From: JBQTKD01 sp052389435
Lineage (GTDB): Bacteria > Actinomycetota > Actinomycetes > Sporichthyales > Sporichthyaceae
Assembly: GCA_052389435.1 (NCBI GenBank)
Contig: JBQTIB010000146.1
Coordinates: 1-55,326, forward strand
DNA: 55,326 bases
Reading direction: 5' to 3'
Shown: one piece after another, positions 7,952 to 15,773 of the stretch
Numbering within the stretch: the stretch's first letter is position 1
How the letters are laid out: each line of letters begins with the position of its first letter
Notes under the pieces: generated by a model
Databases searched by the model: none
What the model was told of the DNA's origin: nothing
The model's input: only the letters and a program-made list of their open reading frames with translations
Made by a program: the position numbers and the translations under genes

Positions 7952-7985
7952 GGTGCGGGGCGCCGACGGAGCGCCGCCCCGCACC
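7952..7985 (+). terminator. Hairpin after the DUF932 gene
   Basis: GGTGCGGGGCG (7952-7962) pairs perfectly with CGCCCCGCACC (7975-7985), starting 6 bases after the stop. There is no U-tract, as is common in actinobacteria. Confidence 0.6.
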
Positions 7986-8061
7986 CCCCGGGGCGCCGGC
8001 CGCGTGCGCAATGTGGCCCGGTGGCTACCGGGCAGGGACGCCCGCGAGAAAGGATCGACCC

Positions 8062-8454
8062 ATGAGCGATTCCACGCCCGTCGGAGAACGGACGTACAAC
8101 GACGCCACGATCCTCGAGCACGCCGCCGCGGCCGCCGAGGCGATCCGCGCGATCAACCACCTCACCCGCGGCGGCCCGATGCCCGCCCCGCTCGTCTACG
8201 ACCTGCTCGGCGAACTGAAGGTCCTCGTGCAGCGCCTCCCCCAGGCCCTCGACCAAATCGCCAACGCACTGACCGACTCGATGCTCTGCTACGCGCTCAC
8301 CGATGCCCCCGGCCGCGACCCGGAGTTCTCGATCGTCGAAGCCGGCACTCATCTCATCGACGCCGCCAGCCGCGCCGAGAAGCTCGGCGAACTGCTCGAA
8401 GCCGCCCAGACCGCGATCCGCGACCAGGGCTACCGCCCAATCGACGAGAACTGA
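8062..8454 (+). CDS. Conserved lsr2-module protein C, copy 1 (130 aa)
   Basis: Starts MSDSTPVGERTYNDATI after GAGAAAGGA. Mostly helical: ILEHAAAAAEAIRAINHLTRGG, a PAPLVYDLLGELKVLV segment, LPQALDQIANALTDSM and ASRAEKLGELLEAAQ. A full-length paralog is at 27177-27572. The family is frequent on actinobacterial plasmids but has no assigned function that I know. Its helical makeup would suit a small oligomeric scaffold or antitoxin-like protein, but no toxin is adjacent. Confidence 0.82.
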   Translation: MSDSTPVGERTYNDATILEHAAAAAEAIRAINHLTRGGPMPAPLVYDLLGELKVLVQRLPQALDQIANALTDSMLCYALTDAPGRDPEFSIVEAGTHLIDAASRAEKLGELLEAAQTAIRDQGYRPIDEN

Positions 8455-8556
8455 CCCAAGCCCCTTAGATACGAATCGTGGCAGTAGTCGGCGCGCCCTT
8501 TGGGTGCATGACAGCGCGCTGTTCAGTGGGCACCGCCATGTGCCGATCATTTCCGC

Positions 8557-8829
8557 GTGAGCGATTCCCTAGTCCCGGGCGACCTGGTCCAGCTTCGCCG
8601 CGCCGGCCACCGCAAGGGCACCGGAAAGCCGCGACTCATCGGCGCAGTAAGGGACGCACCCGCCCCTGCTCGCTGCGTCGTTGTGCAGTGGCAGGAGCCC
8701 GGTACCGGCAAAGTGATCAACACCCGCCCCGTCGCAGCGGGGCGCCTTGCGCTGCTGCACAAACGGCCTGAGACCGGCGCATCCCCAGCCGACACCCTGG
8801 CATGGCTGGAAGCCGGAGGATCCCTTTGA
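8557..8829 (+). CDS. Hypothetical small-barrel-like protein (90 aa)
   Basis: GTG-started protein, VSDSLVPGDLVQLRRAGHR..., with short beta-like segments (RLIGAVRDA, RCVVVQWQEPGTG) of the kind seen in SH3/KOW-like barrels. No firm family. It lies 64 bp before the Mrr-like gene in the same direction and may be cotranscribed with it. Confidence 0.55.
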   Translation: MSDSLVPGDLVQLRRAGHRKGTGKPRLIGAVRDAPAPARCVVVQWQEPGTGKVINTRPVAAGRLALLHKRPETGASPADTLAWLEAGGSL

Positions 8830-8893
8830 CGATCACACCAAACGCACCCGGCCCGAGGCCCCAGCCGAAGGAGGCAGGCACGGCGGGCGACGT

Positions 8894-9511
8894 ATGACTG
8901 CGGTTGAAGGGCTCGAACTTTGTCCCTGGTGTAAGAGGCCAGCGATGCACAAGGACTTGGACGATCCACCCGGACGCATCAACCCCTGCGTGTCCTGCTA
9001 CGTCCTGGGTCGCCCCGCGACGGACCTCCCCGAGGTGTCGCTGCCACCGCTGCCCGACAAACCTGGGCTCGCCCTGCTACTCGACCCGTTCGAAGGCGAG
9101 ACCGCCGTCGGCGCCTGGATCGAGTGGATGAGCCTCGGCCCGTCCACCGTTACTCGCGCATCGCGCGATGGGGGTGTCGATGTCGTTTCAAAGCACGTCG
9201 TCGTCCAGGTCAAGATGGAGATGGTGAAGGCGAGCCGACCAGACCTGCAGCGCCTGACCGGAGTCGCAGCGTGCGAGGGCAAGCGGGCTCTGTTTTTTGC
9301 GCTCCACGGGTTCACGGCCGACGCCCTCCAATGGGGGCAGTTGGCTGGGATGGCGCTGTTTTCCTTCAACCGTGGGGGCGAACCCGAGCCGAAGAACGCG
9401 ACCGCGCGCAGCGTCTGGGAAGCCGCCCACACTCCGTCGAGGCACGAGGCGAGATCACGACTCGTGCGGGACGCCGGCTGGCCCCCCACCGCGGCTGGCG
9501 GTCACCACTAG
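8894..9511 (+). CDS. Mrr-like restriction endonuclease with N-terminal zinc ribbon (205 aa)
   Basis: N-terminal CPWCKRPAMHKDL...CVSC gives a four-cysteine zinc ribbon (residues about 9-36). The nuclease core follows: SRDGGVDVVSKHVVVQVKME, with the acidic residue at about 95 and the QxK lysine at about 107, as in Mrr-family PD-(D/E)XK enzymes. The same core occurs at 43601-43665 in the protein at 42351, with matching flanking sequence (MSLGPSTVTRASRDGG against MGLGPATATQASRDGG). Probably cleaves DNA in a modification-dependent or damage-dependent way; the substrate is unknown. An IS3 element lies about 220 bp downstream. Confidence 0.75.
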   Translation: MTAVEGLELCPWCKRPAMHKDLDDPPGRINPCVSCYVLGRPATDLPEVSLPPLPDKPGLALLLDPFEGETAVGAWIEWMSLGPSTVTRASRDGGVDVVSKHVVVQVKMEMVKASRPDLQRLTGVAACEGKRALFFALHGFTADALQWGQLAGMALFSFNRGGEPEPKNATARSVWEAAHTPSRHEARSRLVRDAGWPPTAAGGHH

Positions 9512-9756
9512 GCGGCGGACCTCCTCCGTCGAGCCAATCAAGCGAGCCATCCCGCGATCCCCCGTCACCGCCGCTAAGGGTCTTGCCTGTCGTCGCCCGC
9601 GGGCGAGGGCGTCACCCGAGCAGCCAGAGTTTTCTAGCGCAGCGCGCCGTCCGTGCTCGCCGGGTCGCGGTCGCCGTACCTGGCAACGAAGGTCGCGAGC
9701 CAAGTGCGGACCGCGGGACTGCCCAGACTCTCGTTGACTCGTCCGGGTAGGTGGAT

Positions 9757-10629
9757 TCAGGCCGCGTGAGCGGCTCTGGTCATTGTCTCGAACTCGATGG
9801 GTGTCAGTCTTCCGAGGCCGTCCTGTCGGCGCCGGCGGTGGTAGGTCTTCTCGATCCAGACGACGATGGCCAGTCGCAGCTCCTCGCGGGTGGGCCAGCG
9901 GCGGCGGTTCAGGACGTTCTTCTGCAGCAGGCTGAAGAAGGACTCCATGGCGGCGTTGTCGGCGCAGGCACCGACTCGGCCCATCGACCCGCGCAGCTGG
10001 GCTTCGCGCAGCGTCCGAACGTAGGCGTGCGAACGGAACTGACTGCCGCGGTCCGAATGCACGATCACCTCGAGCGCGCCGACCTTGCCGCGCAGGGCGA
10101 GGGCGTTGTTCAACGCGTTGACCGCCAAGGACGCGGTCATGCGGGCGTCGATGGAGTAGCCCACGATCCGCCTGGAGCAGGCGTCCTTGATCGCGCAGAG
10201 GTAGAGCTTTCCCTCGCCCGTCGGGTGTTCGGTGATGTCGGTGAACCACAGCTCGTTCGGACGCTGCGCTTCGAAGTCCCGCTCGACGAGGTCGTCGTGC
10301 ACGGGCGGGCCGGGCTTGCGATGCAGCCCGCGCTTGCGCGAATGCACCGACCAGATCCGGGCCATCGTGCACAGCCTGTTCACGCGGTTGCGCGAGGCGA
10401 GCACGCCCTGGACGGCGAGTTCGTCGGCGATGTAGCGGTAGCCGAACTCGGGATCGTCGTGGTGGATGGCCATCGCGGCGTTGATCAGATGCGCGTCGTC
10501 CCAGTCCCGTTGGCAGACCGGATGGGCCCGCCACTGGTAGAACGCCTGTTTGGAGAAGCCCAGCACCCGGCAGGTCACCGCGACGGGAATCCCGTCGTCG
10601 GCCAGATCGCGGACCAGCGGGAACATCAT
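9757..10629 (-). CDS. IS3-family transposase OrfB (DDE integrase domain)
   Basis: 291-codon frame from ATGATGTTCCC at 10629. N-terminal HTH_21-like region (CRVLGFSKQAFYQW), then the rve integrase core with the DDE triad visible as WFTDITEH (D), IVHSDRGSQF (D) and CADNAAMESFFSLLQ (E). It ends LTPIEFETMTRAAHAA. Active-site residues are all present, so it should be functional. Expressed either by ATGA coupling with orfA or by -1 frameshifting (see orfA), which would give the OrfAB transposase. Confidence 0.92.
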   Translation of the reverse strand: MMFPLVRDLADDGIPVAVTCRVLGFSKQAFYQWRAHPVCQRDWDDAHLINAAMAIHHDDPEFGYRYIADELAVQGVLASRNRVNRLCTMARIWSVHSRKRGLHRKPGPPVHDDLVERDFEAQRPNELWFTDITEHPTGEGKLYLCAIKDACSRRIVGYSIDARMTASLAVNALNNALALRGKVGALEVIVHSDRGSQFRSHAYVRTLREAQLRGSMGRVGACADNAAMESFFSLLQKNVLNRRRWPTREELRLAIVVWIEKTYHRRRRQDGLGRLTPIEFETMTRAAHAA

Positions 10630-10925
10630 TTTGGGAGCGTGTCCCGCGCGAAGTACGCGGTCGCGCGACGCAGAATCTCGTTCTCCTGCTCCAACCTTGC
10701 GGCGCGCTTGCGCAGCTCGCGGTTCTCCGCGGCCAGGTCCTGCGCGGCCTCGGTCGCGGGCCGGTCCTGCTCGCCGCCTTCTTCGCGTTCGGCGATACGC
10801 AGCCAGCGGTGCAGACAGGACTCGGAGATCCCGAAGCTGAGCGCGACCTGCGGCACGGACTGCTCGCCCTTGCGGGCCACCGCGATTACGTCTCGACGGA
10901 ACTCCGGGGGATACGGGGTCGGCAT
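10626..10925 (-). CDS. IS3-family OrfA (helix-turn-helix)
   Basis: 99 aa, starting MPTPYPPEFRRDVIAVARKG, with a transposase_8 helix-turn-helix (VPQVALSFGISESCLHRWL) and a leucine-zipper-like helix (ENRELRKRAARLEQENEIL). Its stop overlaps the orfB ATG. The heptamer CCCAAAA (minus strand, 10635-10629) sits right at the overlap in the X-XXY-YYZ register, a good -1 slippery sequence for making the OrfAB fusion. Confidence 0.9.
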   Translation of the reverse strand: MPTPYPPEFRRDVIAVARKGEQSVPQVALSFGISESCLHRWLRIAEREEGGEQDRPATEAAQDLAAENRELRKRAARLEQENEILRRATAYFARDTLPK

Positions 10926-11011
10926 GGCGTCGATCCTTCCAGCGAGACCGCAGTCTCACGGGTAGGAGTCAACGCGTCGGTTGGCTCTATCGAGACGCCT
11001 ACGGTGCGCCG

Positions 11012-12199
11012 GTGTCGCCCGAGGTTCTGGACGGGTACCCGAACTACCACCACGTCACCTGCGCGCCGGACGCGAAGCGGTTGACCCTCTACCGGGGAAT
11101 CAACGCACCCGCGCTGGTAGGCGGGGGCTTGGCGCGGCGGCGCCCGTTGATCTCGCTGCGTTCCACCACGTGGAACGCAGGCGGGGACATCAACCTGTGG
11201 CACGACGAGTTCGACCTCGAGCACGGGCGCATCCGCTACTTCGGCGACCACCGCCCGAGCACGGTCGAACTCCCGGGTGAACAGGGCGGCAACCGCACGA
11301 TGCTCGAGGCCTGGGACCTGCATGCGTCGCTGCAAAGCAACGCGCGATCCCTCGCCCCGCCGCTCCTGCTGTGGCGCAGCCCAGTCGGATCCATCAACGG
11401 AAAGCACACCTTCAAGGGCTACGTCGAGTTCTGCGGTCTCGCCGTCGTCGAACAGATCGAGCACGTTCAGCAGATGGACGTAGGCACGGCCCGCACCTTC
11501 CCGAACATCGCCTTCGACCTCGTGGTCCTGGAGCTACCCGACGACGAGCTGGATGCGCGCTTCGTCGACGACCGCCGCGACCCCTCCCTCACCGCCGACG
11601 AGGCCCTACGCCACGCACCCGACAGCTGGCGCGAGTGGGTCGAATCGGGAAGGTCCGCCTTCCGGCGGATCCGCCGCCGGTCGTCCGCAGGCGATCCCTC
11701 CGCTGCGGCCTCGAACGCGGCCGACGACGTAGTCGAAGACACCGCACTGCAAGGGCAGCAGGTCCCACGAGGAGCGCTCACCCGGATCCAGGACCCGGTC
11801 CTGCGCAAGGCCGTCGAGAACCATGCCGTCGACAGGGCCATCGAGCACTACACGTCGCTCGGGGCCACCGACATCGAAGTCCTCGGCAAGCCCTACGACC
11901 TCAAGCTGCGTCTTGCCGGCCAGGAACTCCACGTCGAGGTGAAAGGCAGTTCGCTTGCAATAGGCACTGTGGAACTAACCGCCAACGAGGTGAGCCACGC
12001 TCGCGATCACCAACCCACCGCACTGGTGGTCGTGGACGGCATCGTCTGGACCCGGAGTTCGGACGGGACCATCGCCACTGCCGGCGGGAGGACCAGGGTC
12101 TGGTCGAACTGGGAACCCGACGACGAAAGCCTCAGGCCGCGAAGCTACGCCTACACACTTCCCAGCAACCCAGTGAGCCCTCCGGCAATCGAAGGCTGA
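11012..12199 (+). CDS. AspBHI-like modification-dependent restriction endonuclease, possibly 5'-altered by the IS
   Basis: About 395 aa from GTG at 11012. The N-terminal half (LYRGINAPALVGGG..., PLISLRSTTWNAGGD, GRIRYFGDHRPS) resembles the AspBHI N-terminal domain, an SRA-like reader of modified cytosine. The C-terminal part has a PD-(D/E)XK/DUF3883-like core: KPYDLKLR...LHVEVKGSSL, with D then ExK near residues 298 and 312. The same frame stays open upstream of 11012 with protein-like residues (VGWLYRDAYGAPVS) right up to the IS border at 10971. This suggests that IS insertion removed or replaced the original start. It may still be expressed from the GTG or from an IS-derived promoter. Confidence 0.65.
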   Translation: MSPEVLDGYPNYHHVTCAPDAKRLTLYRGINAPALVGGGLARRRPLISLRSTTWNAGGDINLWHDEFDLEHGRIRYFGDHRPSTVELPGEQGGNRTMLEAWDLHASLQSNARSLAPPLLLWRSPVGSINGKHTFKGYVEFCGLAVVEQIEHVQQMDVGTARTFPNIAFDLVVLELPDDELDARFVDDRRDPSLTADEALRHAPDSWREWVESGRSAFRRIRRRSSAGDPSAAASNAADDVVEDTALQGQQVPRGALTRIQDPVLRKAVENHAVDRAIEHYTSLGATDIEVLGKPYDLKLRLAGQELHVEVKGSSLAIGTVELTANEVSHARDHQPTALVVVDGIVWTRSSDGTIATAGGRTRVWSNWEPDDESLRPRSYAYTLPSNPVSPPAIEG

Positions 12200-12283
12200 G
12201 ACCTCGACGAGCGGGCGGGAGCGACGTGCGCTTGGCAGGCGTGCCTGACCCCGGCACCTCCCCCGGGGCCGGGCAACGGACGA

Positions 12284-12318
12284 AGCGCCCCACCCGCCTG
12301 TCTGGCGGGCGGGGCGCT
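12284..12318. terminator. Bidirectional terminator
   Basis: AGCGCCCC-A-CCCGCC, loop TGTCT, GGCGGG-C-GGGGCGCT: 14 paired bases with one mismatch, between two convergent genes (stops at 12199 and 12337). Confidence 0.75.
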
Positions 12319-12336
12319 GTCCGGCGGTCTGTGGTT

Positions 12337-12909
12337 CTAGTACGAGCCGAGGGACAGTTCGACGGTCCAGTTGTTCTTCTTCAGTTCTGCGGCCGAGGAG
12401 GGGAGTTGTCCGCGGCGTCCGACCTGGACTTGGTAGAAGTCGGAGTCGGGCAGGGAAGGGACCCGGAAGGAGAACTCGCAGACGCCGGAGCTCTGTGCAC
12501 GGCCCGTTTCGAGGGCGCTGACGCCGACGATTTTTCCGGCCGAGTCGCTGACGGAGACCGAGGAGCCGGCGCGCATGTCGGAGTACCCGCCGTCGCCCTG
12601 GCATGCGGTCGAAGCCGACCTCGAGGCCGCGGCCCACTGGGCGGAGTTGTCCGGGTCGATGAGCGAGATGGAGCCGGTGATGGTGCGCGAGGGGTCCGAG
12701 CCGAGCAGAGTGCCGATGGCCAGGTAGCTGCCGAATGTGGCCGTGCCGGCGAGGGTCAGTGCGACGCCGACGGCGACCGCGGTCCGGGTGCTCGACCAGG
12801 AGGACGGGAACAGGCTTACGCGCGCGGGCGCCTCGTTGTCGAAGTCGTCGTTGTCGAACTCCTCGTCGTCTTCGACGGCGAGGTTCTCGGCGTTCGGGCT
12901 TTCCGGCAT
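12337..12909 (-). CDS. Membrane-anchored exported protein (190 aa)
   Basis: Starts MPESPNAENLAVEDDEEFD: a very acidic cytosolic N terminus of about 30 residues, then one transmembrane helix (TAVAVGVALTLAGTATFGSYLAIG). An outward domain of about 120 residues follows, with two cysteines (STACQGDGGYSDM, GVCEFSFRVP) and ending ELKKNNWTVELSLGSY. This matches a common actinobacterial exported-protein layout, but no function is known. Ends at a shared bidirectional terminator. Confidence 0.75.
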   Translation of the reverse strand: MPESPNAENLAVEDDEEFDNDDFDNEAPARVSLFPSSWSSTRTAVAVGVALTLAGTATFGSYLAIGTLLGSDPSRTITGSISLIDPDNSAQWAAASRSASTACQGDGGYSDMRAGSSVSVSDSAGKIVGVSALETGRAQSSGVCEFSFRVPSLPDSDFYQVQVGRRGQLPSSAAELKKNNWTVELSLGSY

Positions 12910-13044
12910 CGGTTCTCCGCAGGTCTTGTTCGGTGTGTCCCGATTCGACGCACCCGGGCGCATCCGCGGCGTAGCCGTTTCGGTCAGACCGAGGTCCCCC
13001 GTTCGGGCACTTTCCTGTCGGCCCGGCGGGCTACCCTGCCGCGC

Positions 13045-13302
13045 GTGACCGTTTCGCCGGAGCAGCACGCCCGCCGGGACACTCTGGGTTGGTACGTCCA
13101 CACCGACCAGGGTGTCGTGCTGTCCCGCCAGTGGGAGACCGAGGCCGAAGCGCGCGCGGACGGGAACGAGATCGCCGCCGAACTCCGCACGTCGATGCGC
13201 CGCGAGCACTACACCGAACCTTCAATCGCCGTCCGGGTCGCGGCGCTACGGGTCGGGTACGGGATCAGGGTGCACCCGCACGGAGGGTTCGCGGGGATTT
13301 AG
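13045..13302 (+). CDS. Small conserved protein, copy 2 (85 aa)
   Basis: Paralog of 3337-3594, same length, same GTG start and nearly the same sequence (VTVSPEQHARRDTLGWYV to HPHGGFAGI). The segment upstream of the start (GCTACCCTGCC) is also shared, so the duplicated unit includes regulatory DNA. Stop TAG at 13300-13302 overlaps the stop of the convergent cysteine protein. Function unknown. Confidence 0.75.
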   Translation: MTVSPEQHARRDTLGWYVHTDQGVVLSRQWETEAEARADGNEIAAELRTSMRREHYTEPSIAVRVAALRVGYGIRVHPHGGFAGI

Positions 13303-13454
13303 CGGACGACGGTCAGGTGCCGTCGCGGCTTTGCGGTCGCCCGAGCCGCGAGGCACTCGTGCACCGGCTCTTCCAGGTGCTCGCCCTCGGTCGCGTACGG
13401 CACGGCCCATGACTGACCGCAGGACATGCACAGCGCGCTTGTCTCGATGATCAC
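13299..13454 (-). CDS. Tiny cysteine protein, copy 2 (51 aa)
   Basis: GTG-started VIIETSALCMSCGQSWAVPY..., with VHECLAARATAKPRRHLTVV before the final Arg. CxxC at residues 9 and 12 and a VHEC cluster match the homolog at 3591-3731. The differences between copies are spread over codons and keep the cysteines, frame and C terminus, which argues that both are translated. The two stop codons of the convergent pair overlap as TTAG. Confidence 0.72.
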   Translation of the reverse strand: MIIETSALCMSCGQSWAVPYATEGEHLEEPVHECLAARATAKPRRHLTVVR

Positions 13455-13522
13455 GAGCCGGAGGCTAGACCCGGCGGCCGAGGGTGCGCAGGGAATCTGG
13501 CAAGGCGGCCGTGCGTTCGGGC

Positions 13523-13963
13523 ATGATCTACGCCGTGACGCAGTCCGCCGGTCGTTGGGTTCGGGTACTCACCGCTGGCGGCGAACGGCAGGACTGGGTC
13601 CCGGATGAGCAGCCTGCTTCGCCCGACGGTGGGCCGGGCCTGTGGCACGTCGTATCGGACGCTTCGGGCAACCGTTGGGAGTGGCGCCCGAAGGCACCGC
13701 CGCCGCTCCCCCCCGGCTTGCCCGCAGAGTCGCGTAGAGCGGTAGAACCGCGTAGATCCTTGGGGCTTCGGCGTTTGGCTCCGCCGGCCGAAGGCGACGA
13801 GGAGAAACGTCGGGACGCCGCGACCTCGATTGGAGTCCTCTGTGCTTCCGCGGTCGTATCGCTCGTCATGCTGTGGTGGGGCTGGGAAGTCGTCTTCGAC
13901 GCGATCTTCGGCATCAAGGACTGGTTCGACGCTCACGTGATCGTCATTGTTCAGCGGAACTAG
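13523..13963 (+). CDS. C-terminal membrane-anchored protein (146 aa)
   Basis: MIYAVTQSAGRWVRVLTAGG start; GTG at 13511 is possible. The cytosolic part is polar and tryptophan-containing (VSDASGNRWEWRPKAPPPLPP). A single C-terminal transmembrane segment (SIGVLCASAVVSLVMLWWGW) follows, with a short hydrophobic tail (VVFDAIFGIKDWFDAHVIVIV). Unknown function. Confidence 0.65.
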   Translation: MIYAVTQSAGRWVRVLTAGGERQDWVPDEQPASPDGGPGLWHVVSDASGNRWEWRPKAPPPLPPGLPAESRRAVEPRRSLGLRRLAPPAEGDEEKRRDAATSIGVLCASAVVSLVMLWWGWEVVFDAIFGIKDWFDAHVIVIVQRN

Positions 13964-14025
13964 CGCGCGCGGTCCCGGCCCCCGCACCCGGGTACCGCCG
14001 TCGAGTCGGTCCGGGCGGGGAATGT

Positions 14026-14583
14026 TCAGGGGCTGTAGGTGGCGGTCCCGGTGTGGCCGGTGGCCCAGCGAAACTTCTGGGCGTCGCCCAGGTATGCGTG
14101 CAGACGCCAAGCCTTATCGATCTTGTTGGTGCCGCACAGGCGGTACAGGACGTCTTGGCCGCTGTGTGCCGGGATGGACACCTCTACGGTCGAGGGCTTC
14201 GTCTGGGTGGGTTCCCAGGCGTCGAGGGACCAGTAGCCGGCGTCGGAGGCGGTGAAGGTGATCGCGACGACCTCGGCGTTGCTGTTGTTGGTTACGCCGA
14301 CGCGGTAGGAGGAACAGTTGCCGTTGGATCCTTGCCGTCCGTAGAAGGAACCTCCGGGGGTCTCCTGGGGCCCGCCGGTGACGATTACTGCGCCCCGGGG
14401 CCGAATCTGCTTCGGCGTCGGACTCGCTTTGGGGGTTTCCGGCGCGACGGTGACGTACACCGTGGCGGTAGGCCGCGGTTGAAGGTCGGCAGCCGTTGCC
14501 TGCCCCTGCTCCGAGCTGCCGCATGCCGTCAGCAGCGATACCGCCAGGGCCAGCACGGCGAGCGGGCCGCTGCGGTTCGCCAT
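14026..14583 (-). CDS. Lipoprotein (185 aa)
   Basis: MANRSGPLAVLALAVSLLTACGS: a clean lipoprotein signal with lipobox LTAC. The mature part has a proline/threonine linker (PTATVYVTVAPETPKASPTP) and a C-terminal beta domain with two cysteines (NCSSYRVGVTNN and RLCGTNKIDKAWR). Start at 14583 is set by the signal peptide; the longer frame from 14622 adds a non-signal tail. It lies just downstream of the DUF4429/SHOCT gene on the same strand. No known function. Confidence 0.8.
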   Translation of the reverse strand: MANRSGPLAVLALAVSLLTACGSSEQGQATAADLQPRPTATVYVTVAPETPKASPTPKQIRPRGAVIVTGGPQETPGGSFYGRQGSNGNCSSYRVGVTNNSNAEVVAITFTASDAGYWSLDAWEPTQTKPSTVEVSIPAHSGQDVLYRLCGTNKIDKAWRLHAYLGDAQKFRWATGHTGTATYSP

Positions 14584-14630
14584 CTTCACACTCGACCTTT
14601 CGACATGGGTGGGCTGTGGCACCGACCGTG

Positions 14631-15701
14631 CTACGTCCCGAGGACTTTGGCCTTCTGGGCGGCGAATTCGTTCTCGGTGAGGATGCCGCGGTCGCGGAGG
14701 TCGGCGAGTTTGGTCAGTTGATCGGCGACGTCGAAGGCCGGGGCAGGAGTCGGGGCTGGGGGTGTCGGGGGGCCGTGGAGGATCAGGCGTTGAAGCGCGT
14801 CTTTGAACTGGGCGGCTTCTTGGTGGGCGAACCGGAATTCGATGGTGTTGCCGCTGGCGTACACGGTGACCTTGGTGTTGAGGACTCCGTCCTTGGTCGC
14901 CTGGACACTGGTCACGGACCGGGTCGGGGTCATCTCGACGTCTTGGTGTGCGCTGCTGAGCGCGGTGAGCTTCTTCGGTTTGGTGCGTTCGATCCGGTCG
15001 GGGTGCAGGACGACGATGGAGTTGCGGCCGTGGTCGTGGCTCTCCCCCACGAACAGCGCGCCCGAGGTGTGGACGTTGCCCACCGAGGCGAGTTTCTCGG
15101 CGTACTCCCGGCGCATGCTCGACGACTTCTCCGCCTGCTCGGATTTGGCCGCGGCGAGCTTTTCCTGGGCGTTCGCGCGGGTCTCGGTCCAGTCCCCCGC
15201 GCGGCCCCCGCGGGCGGCGGCGGCCCGATGAGCCTGCAGCAGTTCCGCGGGCGTCTCGGTCAGCAGCCCTTCGTCGTGGTTGCGTTCGACGACGCCCCAG
15301 AGCCAGGTGTGCAGCTCTTCGAAGTCCTTGCGTCGTTTGTAGGTGAAGAGCACTGCGTCGGGGAAGCGACCGGCTTCGTGGGTGGAGAGCTTGACCGGGT
15401 CGACGCCGGCCAGGTGCAGTTGAAGGAACCCGTTGACCAGCATCGTTGCGGGCAGGCAGTGCACCCCCGCCACGCAGCTCAGCGGGATGGCCCGATCGGC
15501 GGAGTCCTTCCCGAACAGGGAGCGGGCGATGGCGCCGTCGCGAACGATGGTCAGCGTGGTGTCGGTGACGTGCACGGTCCCGTTGTAGCCCTGAAACTCC
15601 ACAGGTCCCCCTATCTCCCCGGGCGGTGGCGGCAACTCAACCAGAGCGTGTCCGATCCGGCCAGAATCATCCGATGGGAGGATGCGTTCCAGTCCGAACA
15701 T
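14631..15701 (-). CDS. DUF4429-SHOCT domain protein (356 aa)
   Basis: PVEFQGYNGTVHVTDTTLTI near residue 33 and a later DRIERTKPKKLTALSS region belong to the PH-like DUF4429 type. A charged helical linker (EKLAAAKSEQAEKSSSMRREY) separates the repeated domains. The last 35 residues (LTKLADLRDRGILTENEFAAQKAKVL) are a typical SHOCT motif. Two other SHOCT proteins sit at 44229 and 45153. The start at 15701 leaves 72 bp to the divergent gene. Likely a cytosolic or membrane-associated scaffold; role unknown. Confidence 0.75.
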   Translation of the reverse strand: MFGLERILPSDDSGRIGHALVELPPPPGEIGGPVEFQGYNGTVHVTDTTLTIVRDGAIARSLFGKDSADRAIPLSCVAGVHCLPATMLVNGFLQLHLAGVDPVKLSTHEAGRFPDAVLFTYKRRKDFEELHTWLWGVVERNHDEGLLTETPAELLQAHRAAAARGGRAGDWTETRANAQEKLAAAKSEQAEKSSSMRREYAEKLASVGNVHTSGALFVGESHDHGRNSIVVLHPDRIERTKPKKLTALSSAHQDVEMTPTRSVTSVQATKDGVLNTKVTVYASGNTIEFRFAHQEAAQFKDALQRLILHGPPTPPAPTPAPAFDVADQLTKLADLRDRGILTENEFAAQKAKVLGT

Positions 15702-15773
15702 CCGAATCGGTTCCGCCGCCCGGGACGTCTCATCCGCAGGTGGACCGCCGCCGGCTGGAACACGGGAGGTCTG

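Larger units (their letters stand above)
9735..10971 (-). mobile_element. IS3-family insertion sequence, about 1.24 kb
   Basis: Contains orfA and orfB of an IS3-family transposase on the minus strand. Likely ends are TGACTC at 9735-9740 and its complement GAGTCA at 10966-10971. They continue with imperfect similarity inward, and the termini start TG, as is usual for this family. I see no clear target-site duplication at these borders, so the exact ends are tentative. The element lies between the Mrr-like gene and the AspBHI-like gene, and the frame of the latter is open across the right border. Confidence 0.8.

Noticed and set aside
6832..8454. Long plus-strand frame rich in Arg, Pro and His
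   Set aside because: It overlaps the DUF932 gene in another frame and is a GC shadow; only its last part (8062-8454) is real, with a paralog.
10639..10652. GAGCGTGTCCCGCG inside the IS3 element resembles the complement of GCGGGACACGCTC near 110-120
   Set aside because: About 12 bases shared, within coding DNA in one case; likely chance in GC-rich sequence.
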